DNA of 64,000 bases from Platanthera guangdongensis. Its lineage: Eukaryota; Streptophyta; Magnoliopsida; Asparagales; Orchidaceae. The first letter of the stretch is position 1; each line of letters opens with the position of its first letter. The DNA lies in contig CM077158.1 of the NCBI GenBank assembly GCA_039583875.1, positions 125,361,900 to 125,425,899 on the forward strand. The letters are read 5' to 3'. The notes under the pieces were generated by a model. It ran no database searches. It was not told the DNA's origin and saw only the letters and a program-made list of their open reading frames with translations. Below are positions 43,319 to 55,145 of the stretch, piece by piece. Both the position numbers and the translations under genes were made by a program.

Positions 43319-44980
43319 TGTTGAAATTTGTGAAGTGGAAGTGGTTGACGGGACAGGCCGGGCGGCCTGGGCGGACAGCTTTGGCGGACTAGGCGGATTG
43401 GGCGGACTGTGATGTGCGGCCTGGTGGAAGGTCTAGTGAAAAGCCGGCTGTCTTCTGAGCGGGTTGTTTGCATGGAGTCCGCGGACTATGCGGCCTGGTA
43501 TCTACGGATTAGGTGTTTGCTGATTGGTTTGCCAAGGAGCGGCCTAAGAAGATGGAGGCTTGCGGACTGGTGCTTTGCTCAGTGTCCGTGGTGCAAGCTT
43601 GTGCTGATAGGCGGTTTGGCTCATGTACGCGGGAAGCTTGCGGACTGATGTGTCCGCGGTGTGGGCTGTGGCGGACTGAGCTTAGAGCTTGGCTGAGGCC
43701 TTGTCGAGCTTGGGTGGTACAGCAGGTGCTTTGCTGTGGAGATCGTTGGCGGACGGGTTTTCGAGTCCGGGGATGGTTGCTGTGTTGGACAGGAGTGCGA
43801 GGAGCTTGCGGACTGCTGGTGGTCTGTGCTACGGTGTTTGGCGGACGAGAGTTTGAGTCCGTCATGCTCGCATTCGCCTTTGATGGCTTTTGGACTTGGT
43901 CACACTTTGTGCCAAGACCTTGGGGTCCGCGGTATCCGCCAAGTCCGCTGTAGATCGGGCGGACTCGCTTTCTGCCTTTGGTCGTGGACTTGTGGCGGAT
44001 TGAGGCGTGAGTCTTGCGGACTGCCTTGGGTTTGTGCGGACAGCCATTGAAGGGGGTTGCTATCCTGCATTGATCGGAAGCTTTGCGGGCTGATGCCTTG
44101 TCCGCATAGCTTGGGCGGACTGGAGAGGGTTCGCCAATGTTGCCTTGCTCCTGGCGGTTTTCCTTGGTATCCGGCAAAGTCCTTGCGGACTCTGTGGACG
44201 GTGTTTTGCTATCGCGCGGGCTAGGGCGGTGTCTCTATCTCTAGGGCGGTGACCACACTCCTCACCTCGCCTATAAATAGTACCACCTGGCACATCTACA
44301 GTAACTTGAGTGAACAGTAAGTTGGGTTGGTCAAGGAGCTGCGGTCTGAGTTTGTCTGTCCGCGCGAATTGTTTCAGTGCTGACGTTTGCTGTGTGCAGG
44401 TCGCGCTGGTAGCTTCAAGGAGCCAGGAGTTTGGCTGTGACTTCGGTCAAGTACTTGGAACTGTGCGGTCTCTGCGGATTCAGCAGGAGGTCGCTCTGCG
44501 GCTTGTCAGCTCTGTTTCATCTTTGCCAGCTTCAATAACTTATCCGCCGGCTTCAGGCGGGTAGGGGGTGTTCCTTAGTTCAGGTTCAGCAGGAGACGAA
44601 TAACGGTGTATCTGCGCGGCCTCGCGGCTTAGGCGGACTCCGTGGCTATTCGGCGGATTGCAGCTAAGTTCGGGCGATCTCAGCGGACTCGGCGACCTCG
44701 GCGACCTCGACGGTCTCGGCGGACTCCGGTGCTGTCCGCCCGGCTTGGTTTTTGGTGCTTCCTGTTTACAACTGTTATACTAGCAAAATCATGTCTCGCT
44801 ATGTATGCCTCGTGTTGTAAAGAAGTGAATGAATAAAAGACCTTCTTGTGCTTCCATTGTTTGTTGGGATTAACCTTTATTCCTTGGTTTTTTGCTGGTT
44901 CAACGTGAGAACTGGGTAGTTCCGAAGATATTAATTTGGCGTTTGGGCTATCTTGCTGACCACGTGAGAACTGTGTTGTT
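43319..44980 (+). repeat. 5' LTR of F (right end approximate)
   Basis: It starts TGTTGAAATTTGTG. From about 43370 to 44240 it is GC-rich and dense in GCGGACT, CCGCGG and GTCCGC words. The TATA box CTATAAATAG is at 44271-44280, and a polyadenylation-like AATAAA is at about 44832. The last 20 or so bases do not align simply with the end of the 3' LTR, so the boundary is uncertain. Confidence 0.85.
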
Positions 44981-45052
44981 ACTCAGTGATTGAGTGGTGC
45001 TCAACCCATGTTGTTGCTCGGAGCTTCTGAAAGGTTGACAACAGGTGTTGCA

Positions 45053-48000
45053 ATGGAAGGGAGTTTTGCAAGAGGTCTTGGCCTTGAACTCTTAACGCCG
45101 ACTAACTTCATGAAGTGGAAGTCGTGCATGAAGAGTTATCTTCTTGGCGAGGAGCTGTGGGAAGTCGTCGGTGGTGACGACAGGCAGGAAGTCACGGCTG
45201 CGTTCGGTACTGCTGAGTAGGTTAGGCTCTAGAGAAGAACAAATGCTAAGGCGGAGTTCATTTTGAAGGGAGCCGTGTCTCCAGAACTGTTTGATCACAT
45301 TGTTGGATGTGAGTCGGCTGCTGATATTTGGACAACCATTGATGAGTTGTTCAATAGGAAGAATGTGGCGCAGCTTCAGTTTTTGGATAATGAGTTGGCC
45401 AGGGCAACTCAGGGAGACCTTTCCATCTCGAAGTACTTCTTAAAGATGAAGAGCTTGTGTGCTGAGCTGTCGGCACTGGATCCTGATGAGCCTATCTCTG
45501 AGGCTAAGATGAAAAGACACATTATCCGCGGCTTGCGGAAGGAGTTTGTGGCCTTTGTCACATCTGTTCAAGGGTGGGATACTCAGCCATCTTTGCTGGA
45601 GCTGGAGAATCTGCTTGCATCGTAGGAGAGCTTGGCAAGGCAGATGGCTGGAGTGAACCTGAATCAGGAAGGCAGCGAAGCTCTCTTCTCAGGCAAGAAG
45701 AAAGGATGGGAAGGGAAGAAGAAGAAGGTGCAGGTCGTTGGTGAGAAGGAGACTTCAACTTCATATCAGCCGAAGAGAAGCAATGCTCCTAAGGACTGGA
45801 AGAAGAATTTAAAGTGCTACCGGTGTCATCAGCGAGGGCACTTCAAGCGGGACTGCAAGGTCAAACTGCAGCCTGGGCATGCTGCGGGAAAGGAGGAATC
45901 ATGCTCGAGAAGTGAAGAAGCAGGATGGGGCGGAGCTTTTATGACGGGCACTTATGTCCGGGCCTTGTCTGCTGAGGACTTCAACAGCGAGTGGATCGTG
46001 GACTCCGGGTGTGGTCATCACCTCACCGGAGACAAGTCGAAGTTCACCTCCATGCATGCTTACTCAGGTAATGAAGCTATTATCACTGCTGATAATACTG
46101 TTTATGCAGTAGAGAAAGAGGGGGTCGTGTCTTTGGGTAGTGATCAGGGGCCACTCACGTTAAGGAGTGTGTATCACGTGCCGGGCATGAAGAAGAACCT
46201 CTTCTCGGTGACCAATGTGGTGGACGCTAGGTATCACGTTCTGTTTGGGCCAACAGACGTGAGGTTCCTTCGCAACGTATCAGCGGTTAAGGCTGATGTT
46301 GCTCATGTTGGGAGGAGGGTGAAGAACTTGTTTGTTCTTTCCACCAATTCTTATGTTGATAGAATGTGGGCCAATGATAGTGCTGCTATCTGGCATGAGA
46401 GGCTGGGGCATGTTGGCATGGACAAGCTAAAGGCGATGGCGAGTAGATGTCTGGTGAAGGGGTTGCCTAAGTTGTCCTCCTTTGGTGACGGGCATGTTTG
46501 CGCGGGCTGTCAATACGGTAAGGCACATCGCCTTCCGTTTGATAAATCACAAACAAGGAGCAAGAAACCATTGGAGTGTATTCATGGCGACCTGATGGGA
46601 CCGACGGTTACTGCCAGCCTTGGTGGAAGCAGATACATGCTTGTCTTGGTTGATGACTACTCAAGGTATACTTGGGTGTACTTCTTAAAGGAGAAGTCGG
46701 AAGAATTCCGTTTGTTTGTGGAGTTCAAGGAGTTGGTAGAAGGCCGGCTTGGCTTGTGGATTAAGAAGCTTAGAACTGATAACCGGGATGAGTTTGTCTC
46801 CTCCGAGTTTTCTAACTTCTACAGGAAGCACGGGATCCAACGAGAGCTTACTTGTGCTCACACTCCACAACAAAATGGGGTAATGGAGCGGAAGATCCGT
46901 CATCTGACGGAGACCTGCAAATGCTGGCTTCATGCGAAAAATATCCCAAGGTCCTTTTTGGCGGAGGGGATGTCTTGTGCTGCGTATGTTATCAACCGGA
47001 TGCCACTCAGCCCTATCAAAATGAAGACTCCTGTTGAGCTGTTGCTGAAGGAGAATCCGAGTGTGGGACACCTTAGGGTGTTCGGTTCAACTTGCTACGT
47101 GCATGTCCCGGATGCTTCACGGACAAAGCTGGATGCGAAGGCAAGGAAACTTGTCTTTGTTGGCTACGATGAGCGGATGAAGGGATGGAAATGCATGGAC
47201 CCTATGATGAAGAAGTTTGTGGTATCAAGAGACGTTGTCTTTGACGAGCTGACGTCATATGGAGGTGGCTCGGTTGAGCTAACCGGAAGTAGCAAGGTTG
47301 ATGAAGCTCCGGTGGTGGCTGCTGAAGGCTTGGAAGAGGAGCTTGTTGTTTCACCAGCAGCTCCTGTTGCTTCAAACTCCGAGGATGAGCCTTCTGGCTC
47401 AGGAAGCAGGGGGAGCTCTGCTCAATGCTTGCCCCAGGTAGGAGTCGAGCCCGAAGAAGCAACGAAAGCAGTAAGCAAGGAGCCGACCCTTCGGAGATCG
47501 AAGAGGGTGGTTAAGCCACCGGCTCGGTACTGTGATGGGAATGCAGTGAGCTTTGTCTCCTGCTTCTTTGCAGGTCCTCTAGATGAGCGAGAGCCTGCAA
47601 AATTCAACGAGGCCACTGGAGTGAAGGACTGGGAAGGTGCCATGAAAGAATAGATTGATGCTCTGAGGAAGAATGAAACCTGGGACCTTGTGCCCAAGGT
47701 TGATGGCATTACTCCGGTTACTTGCAAGTGGGTGTATAAGTTGAAGAAGAAGGCTGATGGGAGCATTGATAGGTTCAAGGCTCGCCTGGTCACTAGAGAA
47801 TTCTCACAGCAGTATGGAGAAGACTATGAGGAGACATTCAGTCCAGTTGCGAAGATTACTTCAGTAAGGGTGGTTATCGTCTTGGCTGCTAGCAAGGGAT
47901 GGAGGTTGTGGCAACTCGATGTGAAGAATGCCTTTCTTTACGGAGAGATTGACAAGGACATCTTCATGGATCAGCCACCTGGTTTTGTCTCTGAAAAGCA

Positions 48001-49138
48001 TCCGGACTATGTCTGTAAACTCAGGAAGGCTCTCTATGGGTTGAAGCAAGCTCCTAGAGCGTGGTATGGGAAGAATTCAGAGTACTTGCAATTCTGTGGA
48101 TATCTTGCTTCTAACTCGGATTCAAGCTTGTTCGTCAAGAAGAAGGGAGAGCTACGAGTCTTGGTCCTTCTGTATGTGGATGACATGATCATCACAGGGA
48201 ATTCGGAGGGGGAAGTAGCAAGGCTCAGGGCTGAGCTTGCTATACGCTTCGAGATGAAAGACTTGGGAGAGTTGCATCACTTTCTCGGTCTGGAAGTGGA
48301 GAGGAAGGAGTGCGGGATCCTCATTAGCCAGAAAGTGTATGCTGATCGCATTGTGAAGCGGTTCGGCATGGGCGAAGGGAAGAAGTGCTCTACTCCACTG
48401 GAACCTGGGCTGAAGCTTCGACGAGATGAGGGAAGGGTTCTTCATGATCCCTTGGTGTTCAGGGCTTTTGTTGGGAGCTTGATTTACCTGACGATTACAA
48501 GGCCAGATATTGCTTATGCTGTTGGCCGAGTAAGTCGGTATATGGCTGAACCAAGGCAATCTCATCTAGTGGTGGCAAAGGGAATTCTGAAGTATGTCAA
48601 GGTGACTTCTGACATGGGACTCCTCTATAGAAGGGACTCGGAGTTTGCATTGCTCGGGTACACGGATGCTGACTATGGCGGTGATTCGGATGATCGAAGG
48701 TCTACTTCAGGTTATGTGTTCACTTGCGGTTCAGCTAGCATCTCGTGGTGTAGCAAGAAGCAAGACTCGGTGTCGGTTTCAACCACGGAGGCAGAGTATA
48801 AGGCTTCGGCCTTGGCTGCTCGGGAAGCTATTTGGTTGAAGAGGCTTATAGAGGATGTTCATGAAGAAGTGCAAGGGCCTACTTTACTCCGGGGTGACAA
48901 TGAGAGTGCTCTCAAACTGGTTAACAATCCAGTGTGTCACGCCAGGACCAAGCATATAGAGATTGATCACCATTTCATCAGGGAGAAGGTGTTGGAAGGA
49001 TCTCTACTGGTCGGGCATGTTCGGAGTGAAGATAATCTTGCTGACATCTTCACGAAGCCACTGTCGAAGGGGCCCTTTGAGCGCTTGCGCAGCTTGCTGG
49101 GCTTGGTCACCACTTCCCACTTCAAGGGGGAGTGTTGA
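45053..49138 (+). pseudogene. gag-pol: gag-pol of F: one frame with four amber codons
   Basis: From ATG 45053 (MEGSFARGLGLELL) to TGA 49136-49138 the frame is never shifted. Gag has a UBN2-type core and one knuckle (CYRCHQRGHFKRDC, about 45815). Protease has WIVDSGCGHHLTG. Integrase has the zinc module (HERLGH, CAGCQYGKAH), Asp in HGDLMGP, Asp in LRTDNRDEF, and Glu in PQQNGVMERK. Reverse transcriptase has LDVKNAFLYGE and YVDDMIITG. RNase H has TDADYGG, TEAEYKA and ADIFTKPLS. TAG interrupts at 45218, 45230, 45623 and 47651. No other disabling change is visible by eye. Confidence 0.93.
49124..49132 (+). other. Polypurine tract of F
   Basis: AAGGGGGAG directly precedes the LTR start TGTTGAAATT and overlaps the last codons of RNase H. 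This leaves essentially no 3' untranslated internal sequence. Confidence 0.88.
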
Positions 49139-50794
49139 AATTTGTGAAGTGGAAGTGGTTGACGGGACAGGCCGGGCGGCCTGGGCGGATAGCTTTGGCA
49201 GACTAGGCGGGCTGGGCGGACTGTGATGTGCGGCCTGGTGGAAGGTCTAGTGAAAAGCCGGTTGTCTTCTGAGCGGGTTGTTTGCATGGAGTCCGCGGAC
49301 TATGCGGCCTGGTATCTGCGGATTAGGTGTTTGCTGATTGGTTTGCCAAGGAGCGGCCTAAGCGTATGGAGGCTTGTGGACTGGTGCTTTGCTCAGTGGC
49401 CGTGGTGCAAGCTTTTGCTGATAGGCGGTTTGGCTCGTGTCCGCGGGAAGCTTGTGGACTGATGTGTCCGCGGTGTGGGCTGTGGCGGACTGAGCTTAGA
49501 GCTTGGTTGAGGCCTTGTCGAGCTCGGGTGGTACAATAGGTGATTTACTGTGGAGATCATTGGCGGACGGGTTTTCGAGTCCGGGGATTGTTGCTGCGTT
49601 GGACAGGAGTGCGAGGAGCTTGCGGACTGCTGGCGGTCTGTGCTACGGTGTTTGGCGGATGAGAGTTTGAGTCCGTCATGCTCGCATTGGCCTTTGATGG
49701 CTTTTGGACTTGGTCATACTCTGTGCCAAGACCATGGTGTCCGCAGTATCCGCCAAGTCCGCTGTTGACCGGGCGGACTCGCTTTCTGCCTTTGGTCGTG
49801 GACTTGTGGATGATTGAGGCGTGAGTCTTGCGGACTGCCTCGGGTTTGTGCGGACAGCCATTGAAGGGGTTTGCTCTCCTGCAGTGATCGGAAGCTTTGC
49901 GGGCTGATGCCTTGTCCGCATAGCTGGGGCGGACTGGAGAGGGTTCCCCAATGTTGCCTTGCTCCTGGCGGTTTTCCTTGGTATCCGGCAAAGTCCTTGC
50001 GGACTCTGAGGACGGTGTTTTGCTATTGCGCGGGCTGGGGCGGTGTCTCTATCTCTGGGGCGGTGACCACACTCCTCACCTCGCCTATAAATAGGACCCC
50101 CTGGCACATCTACAGTAACTTGAGTGAACAGTAAGTTGGGTTGGGCAAGGAGCTGCGGTCTGAGTTTGTCTGTCAGCGCGGATTGTTTCAGTGCTGACGT
50201 TTACTGTGTGTAGGTCGCGCGGGTAGCTTCAAGGAGCCAGGAGTTTGCCTGTGACTTCGGTCAAGTACTTGGAAGTGTGCGGTCTCTACGGATTCATCAG
50301 GAGGTCGCTCTGCGGCTTGTCAGCTCTGTTTCATCTTTACCATCTTCAATAACCTATCCGCTGGCTTCAGGCGGGTAGGGGGTGTTCCTCAGTTCAGGTT
50401 CAGCAGGAGACGAATAACGGTGTGTCCGCGCGGCCTCGCGGCTTCGGCCGACTCCGTGGCTATTCGGCGGATTGCAGCTAAGTTCGGGCGATCTCAGCGG
50501 ACTCGGCGACCTCGGCGACCTCGGCGGTCTCGGCGGACTCCGGTGCTGTCCGCCCGGCTTGGTTTTTGGTGCTTCCTATTTATAGCTGTTATACTAGCGA
50601 AATCATGTCTCGCTATGTATGCCTCGTGTTGTAAAGAAGTGAATGAATAAAAGACCTTCTTGTGCTTCCATTGTTTGTTGGGATTAACCTTTATTCCTTG
50701 GTTTTCCGCTGGTTCAACGTGAGAACTGGGTAGTTCCGAAGATATTAATTTGGCGTTTGGGCTATCTTGCTGACCACGTTGAGAAAATTTAACA
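49133..50794 (+). repeat. 3' LTR of F (1662 bp)
   Basis: It matches the 5' LTR, with the TATA box at 50084-50093 and GCGGAC words throughout. It ends TTTAACA before ATTAT. Confidence 0.92.
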
Positions 50795-50799
50795 ATTAT

Positions 50800-53008
50800 A
50801 GAATAAGCCAAGACTGTCAAGGACCTGGAAGCAAAGCTTCTTCAGGATAGACAGGTCTTGAAATAGTTCTCAAGACCTAAGTCTGTGCTACCTATTTTTG
50901 ATACATTTTCTGCAACATTTAGAGGTGGTGTAGGATTTGTGTAAAGTCCCAATGGGTCCAGCTAAGAAACCAGCCCAGCATCTGACTTCTATCAGATGCA
51001 AGGGATCATGTGTTCTTGGACACATGAGTTCAGAGTGCACCACCAACAAGATAAATATAGAGCCTTGCTGGAAAAGACAGAAATCTAATGGCTACAAGGC
51101 CTATAAACCACCACAAGGAGTGATCAATCCAAGGAGCCAGGGAATTCTTGGATCTAGTCCCAGTGCACATCACATAAACCTGAAAGGTAAGGTTGTCAAT
51201 GCTACACCTCTACCATGGAATCTGAATGTCAACTCTAAGTTGCCCAGAAGTACAACTTCAAAGGTGTAACCTAAGAGAAGATATAACAGATTTGAATGTT
51301 GGTGTTATGGGTAGGTTGAGCATTTTTCCCTAGATTGTTGGTACAATCCAACAACACCCTCATTTAAGTCACAAACTCATTTGGTACGAAAGTCAGTTGT
51401 GCTTCACACAGCTAACCCTAACAGGAACCAAGGCCCCAAAACTATTTGGGTGCCTAAGGTCAATTAATTATATTATTGCAGGTGTATCCAAGTACCACAG
51501 AAATGACAATATGGTACTTAGATAGTGGTTGTTCCAGGCACATGACTGGAACAAGAACTCTGCTAAGGGACTATGCTTCAGTAAAGGATGGACCAAAAGT
51601 AATCTTTGGAGATTCAGAAAAAGGACTCACTAAGGGATATGGTAACTTTTCTAATGGTCTAGTGACAATCACAAAAGTTGCTTATGTGGAAAGATTGAAC
51701 CATAATCTGATAGGCATAAGTCAGCTTTGTGATAAAGGTTTTGAAATCATTTTCCACAATGATAAGTGTCTGATAAGGAATGTAAATGATCAAGACATTA
51801 TCTTATCAGGCACTAAGAGTGGCAACATCTATTATCTAAATTTTGTTAGTATAAATCAGAATTCACCTGTTTGCCTAGTAGCAAGTGAGAAAGAGTCATT
51901 GTGTATGCAATGGCACAAGAGGCTATCTCACTTAAATTACAAAGCTATGAGCAAGCTTTTTTCAATGGACTTAGTTAGAAATGATCCCCAAATTAAATGC
52001 TCTAAAGAAGGCATGTGTTCAGCAAGTCATACATGCAAACAGACAAAAGTCTCCTTTAAGAGCATTCAGTCCAAAAATTCTGAGAGGTGTCTGTACTTAC
52101 TTCATATGGATCTATTTGGTCCTATGCAAATTCTTAGTTTAGGTAGGAAGTCTTACACCTATGTGATTGTAGATGATCACTCGAGATTATCTTGGGTATT
52201 CTTCCTAAGGAGAGAGTCCGAAACCATGGACATTCTTGCTGATTTTGTCAAACAAATTCAAAATGAAAAGTGTTGTTCTGTGGTCATGTTCAGAAGTGAA
52301 AATGGCACAAAATTTCGATCTGAAAGAATGACAAATTTCTGTAAAGAACTAGGGATCCTTTAGGAATTTTCCTCTCCTAGAACACCCTAGTAAAATGGCG
52401 TTGTTGAGAGGAGAAATAGAACTCTCATTGAGGCTGCTAGAACAATGCTAAGTGACACATATCTCCCAGAATATTTCTAGGTTGAGGCTATGAACACTGC
52501 TTGTTATATTCAGAAAAGTGCCTTTATCAACAAAAGTCACAATAAGAGTCCCTATGAACTAATGAAAGGCAGAAAATCAAGTCTATCCTATTTCAAAATC
52601 TTTGGAAGTAAGTGCTATGCCATAGATAATGGGAAAACTTATCTAACTAAGTTTTCAGAAAAGTCCTATGAAGTTATCTTGGTAGGCAAAATTAATCATA
52701 GCAAGGCATATAGGATCTACATCTTGAAACATCAAGTGGTAGAAGAATCTATCAATGTTGTTTTTGATGAAACTTCTGTCTTACATATTAAACTATCTAA
52801 ATATTCTAGTCTAAGAGATATTGACTCTAAGATGGAAACATTAAATATAGGAGATACATCTGACATAGAATTAGTGGCTAAAAACAATGTTATAATTCCT
52901 ATAGAAGACACGGTCACTGCTTAGGGGGAGGAAGAGATTCATCATCCTCCACCTAAAGAACTAGGTGATGGTAGGAAACTTCCTGTAGCTGTTAGACACC
53001 TTAGAGAT
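50800..53008 (+). pseudogene. gag end, protease and integrase of E
   Basis: Gag resumes in register after F. A decayed knuckle (CWCYG) is at about 51298. The protease has WYLDSGCSRHMTG (about 51510). Integrase has HKRLSH and CSASHTCK, Asp in HMDLFGP, DDHSRLSWVFF, and the Glu region NGVVERRNRTL. Between the second Asp and the Glu the usual PQQNG reads as Pro, TAG, TAA, Asn, Gly (about 52387-52400), and a conserved Trp is TAG near 52478. The sequence after 52490 is the integrase C-terminus. It ends at 53008, where G begins. Confidence 0.88.
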
Positions 53009-53179
53009 TGATGAACTGTAAATATGCGTATTTTTTATGCACATTAATTTAGTCATTTTCATTTATTTTCGTCGTTTTTACTTATTTTTGTTCAATAAAA
53101 TGTTCCTATTCTTGTAAATTTTCTCCTAACTTGTTTTATTTTATTTTGCAGAAAAATTCCAAAATCTGCCAAAATTTGG

Positions 53180-53740
53180 GAAGTACACGCCCGTGACACA
53201 TGGGTCACGCCCGTGACCGAGCCGTGACTGTGCATTTCCCGTGAAATTACAAAATTTCTGAAGTTAAAGCTTGACACGCCTGGCGACACGCCCGTGTCAC
53301 CCGACACGGGGCGTGACCCAAGCTCGTGTCCTTTCCTCTCGACGAATTCCTCTCGACGATCATCGAGTGTCGACACCAACAGTAACGCCCAGTGTCACGC
53401 CCGTGACCAAGGGCGTGACCCAATTTCAGCTCAACAATTTCGACTCGACACTTTCCGCTCGACGTTCGTCGAGTGTCGACCCCAACTGTCACGCCCATAG
53501 TCACGCCCGTGACATGGGGCGTGACCTTTCCAGCTGGCCCGACAAGATGCTGCCAAGGACATTTGACGCAACCCGCGCCCGGTTCTACCTCCCCGACACG
53601 CCCATAGTCACGCCCGTGACCTAGGGCGTGACTGCTGCGAACTCAGCCCGAAGTCAACTTTGATGTCCAATCGCCAGCCGCCTTCATGAATAGTACTGTC
53701 ACGCCCCCCCTACACGCCCGTGACCAAGGGTGTGTACTTA
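53180..53740 (+). repeat. Palindrome array in G LTR (GTCACG CC CGTGAC and CTCGACG types)
   Basis: GTCACGCCCGTGAC-type hairpins recur about six times, often followed by GGGCGTGAC. Interleaved are CTCGACGATCATCGAG (53352), CTCGACGTTCGTCGAG (about 53459) and GTGTCGACAC. The array ends just upstream of the TATA box at 53753. Confidence 0.88.
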
Positions 53741-54689
53741 GAAATTTTTTCCTATAAATAGCCCAGTTCTGTAAGGTCCAAGGGTTCAGATTTTTGGGCC
53801 AAGTTAGTGTCTTTTTGTGGGCTTAATCCGTGGATACTAGTGCTATGTAAGGAGATTTCTCCCGTCTTATTTCATGCTTTGTTTTCCTTTATCTTTTAGC
53901 TTTGTAATAGCTTGAAAATTTTAATAAAAATGTTAGATTTTCTCTCTTTATTTAGCATGAAAAGTTCATTTGGATGGCTCACCTCTTTCCCTTTTTATCC
54001 TTGCTTTCATCCTTGTTCTTCACTTAGTTCTTCATTTATGAAAGGTGTGTGTGTGTGTGTATGAGTGTAATGTATTTACTTTCCATGTCTTTTACTTGTC
54101 TTCATGCTTAGGCATGATAGTTTTCTTTCTTTTTCTCACCATGTCTTTTTCCTTTAACTAGTTTTCATGCTTAGATTTTGATTTCATTCTCATGAATTTA
54201 TAAAAGAGATTCAAAAAGTGATTTTGTTTTATTTTTTTTTACTTAGTTTTCTTTTAGAATTGTAAAACCTCTTTTGTTCTTTTCATCTTCTTTTTCACTT
54301 TTTTTTATCACTTTTATAAAATCATAGGAATGAAATTGTTGGCTTTTTAATTTTCCAAAAACTTTGGTTTTCAATTTATTTTGAAAAACTTTTATCTTCT
54401 AAAAATTGAAATTTCTTCTTTTTATTTGTTTTTGGCAAAACCTAAGCATGAAAAAGTATAAGTTTTAATTTTTAGGTAACTTTGATTTTTCATGAAAAGT
54501 GTGTGTGAGTGTAGGTGTGTTAGCTTTTATGCTTTGATTTAAATTATGTGGAGTGTGTGAGTGTAGGTGTATAATTTTCATGCTTTGTTTTAACGCTTTT
54601 CTTTTAATGCTTTGTTCAATTTTGTAGAGTGTGTGAGTGTAGGTGTTAGCTTTATTGCTTTCTTGAATTGCTTATGGAGTGTGTGTGTC

Positions 54690-55145
54690 TTTGTGTATTT
54701 ATTTCCGCCTACTCGTTAAGAGTTAAATGGCGCATCGTTTTCATTTTCAGTCCTACTCGTTCGAGTAGGACTTGTAATTTTTCTTCCTTTATTTTTCCGC
54801 CTACTCACTTGAGTTTAAATGGCCGGACCTTATTTCAGTTCTACTCGTTTGAGTAGGACTTGTAATTTTTCTTCCTTTATTTTTCCGCCTACTCACTTGA
54901 GTTTAAATGGCTGGACCTTATTTCAGTTCTACTCGTTTGAGTAGGACTTGCAATTTTACTTTCTTTATTTTTTTCCGCCTACTCACTTGAGTTAAATGGC
55001 CGGACTTTTTAGCCCCGTAATCGCATTTATTTTCTCCTACTCATTTGAGTAGGACTCGCTTTCATTTCAGTCCTACTCGTTTGAGTAGGACTTGTAATTT
55101 TCAGCCTTTATTTACCGCCCCCACTCGTTTGAGTGGGACTCGCAA
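54690..55145 (+). repeat. Minisatellite with hairpin core in G LTR (period about 88 bp)
   Basis: CTACTCGTTTGAGTAGG-type hairpins start at 54753, 54841 and 54929, with further diverged copies at about 55036, 55072 and 55120. Each is followed by ACTTGTAATTTTTCTTCC and a linker containing GCCTACTCACTTGAG. The first core has perfect arms CCTACTCG and CGAGTAGG around TT. Confidence 0.88.

Larger units (their letters stand above)
43319..50794 (+). mobile_element. F: complete Ty1/copia retrotransposon nested in E
   Basis: It has LTRs at 43319 to about 44980 and at 49133-50794, with target duplication ATTAT (43314-43318 and 50795-50799). One reading frame covers gag to RNase H. Codon use and base composition are more GC-rich than E's. 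There is no extra ORF between RNase H and the LTR, so it is not Sirevirus-like. The LTRs differ by a few percent by eye. Confidence 0.95.
40078..53008 (+). mobile_element. E: Ty1/copia retrotransposon, interrupted by F and G
   Basis: The 5' LTR starts TGTTAGG inside the D integrase (expected duplication AAATG, 40073-40077; right end not visible). Gag follows at 41688, split by F at 43318 and resuming at 50800, then protease and integrase to 53008, where G interrupts. The LTR box, the palindrome type and the gag style relate it to the A and H group. Many stops mark it as dead. Confidence 0.88.

Noticed and set aside
43509..44177. A 222-codon minus-strand ORF in the F LTR
   Set aside because: It lies over the GCGGACT-rich U3 region, where stop codons are rare by composition, and the copy in the other LTR is broken.
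45053..49138. F as an active element using amber suppression
   Set aside because: Four stops spread over gag and pol do not match known single-stop readthrough. Deamination of CAG or TGG codons is simpler. I kept it only as something to check.
53500..53550. Host gene or promoter sequence at the boundary of E and G
   Set aside because: All of it is accounted for by the LTR of G. No host sequence appears between nested elements anywhere in the window.
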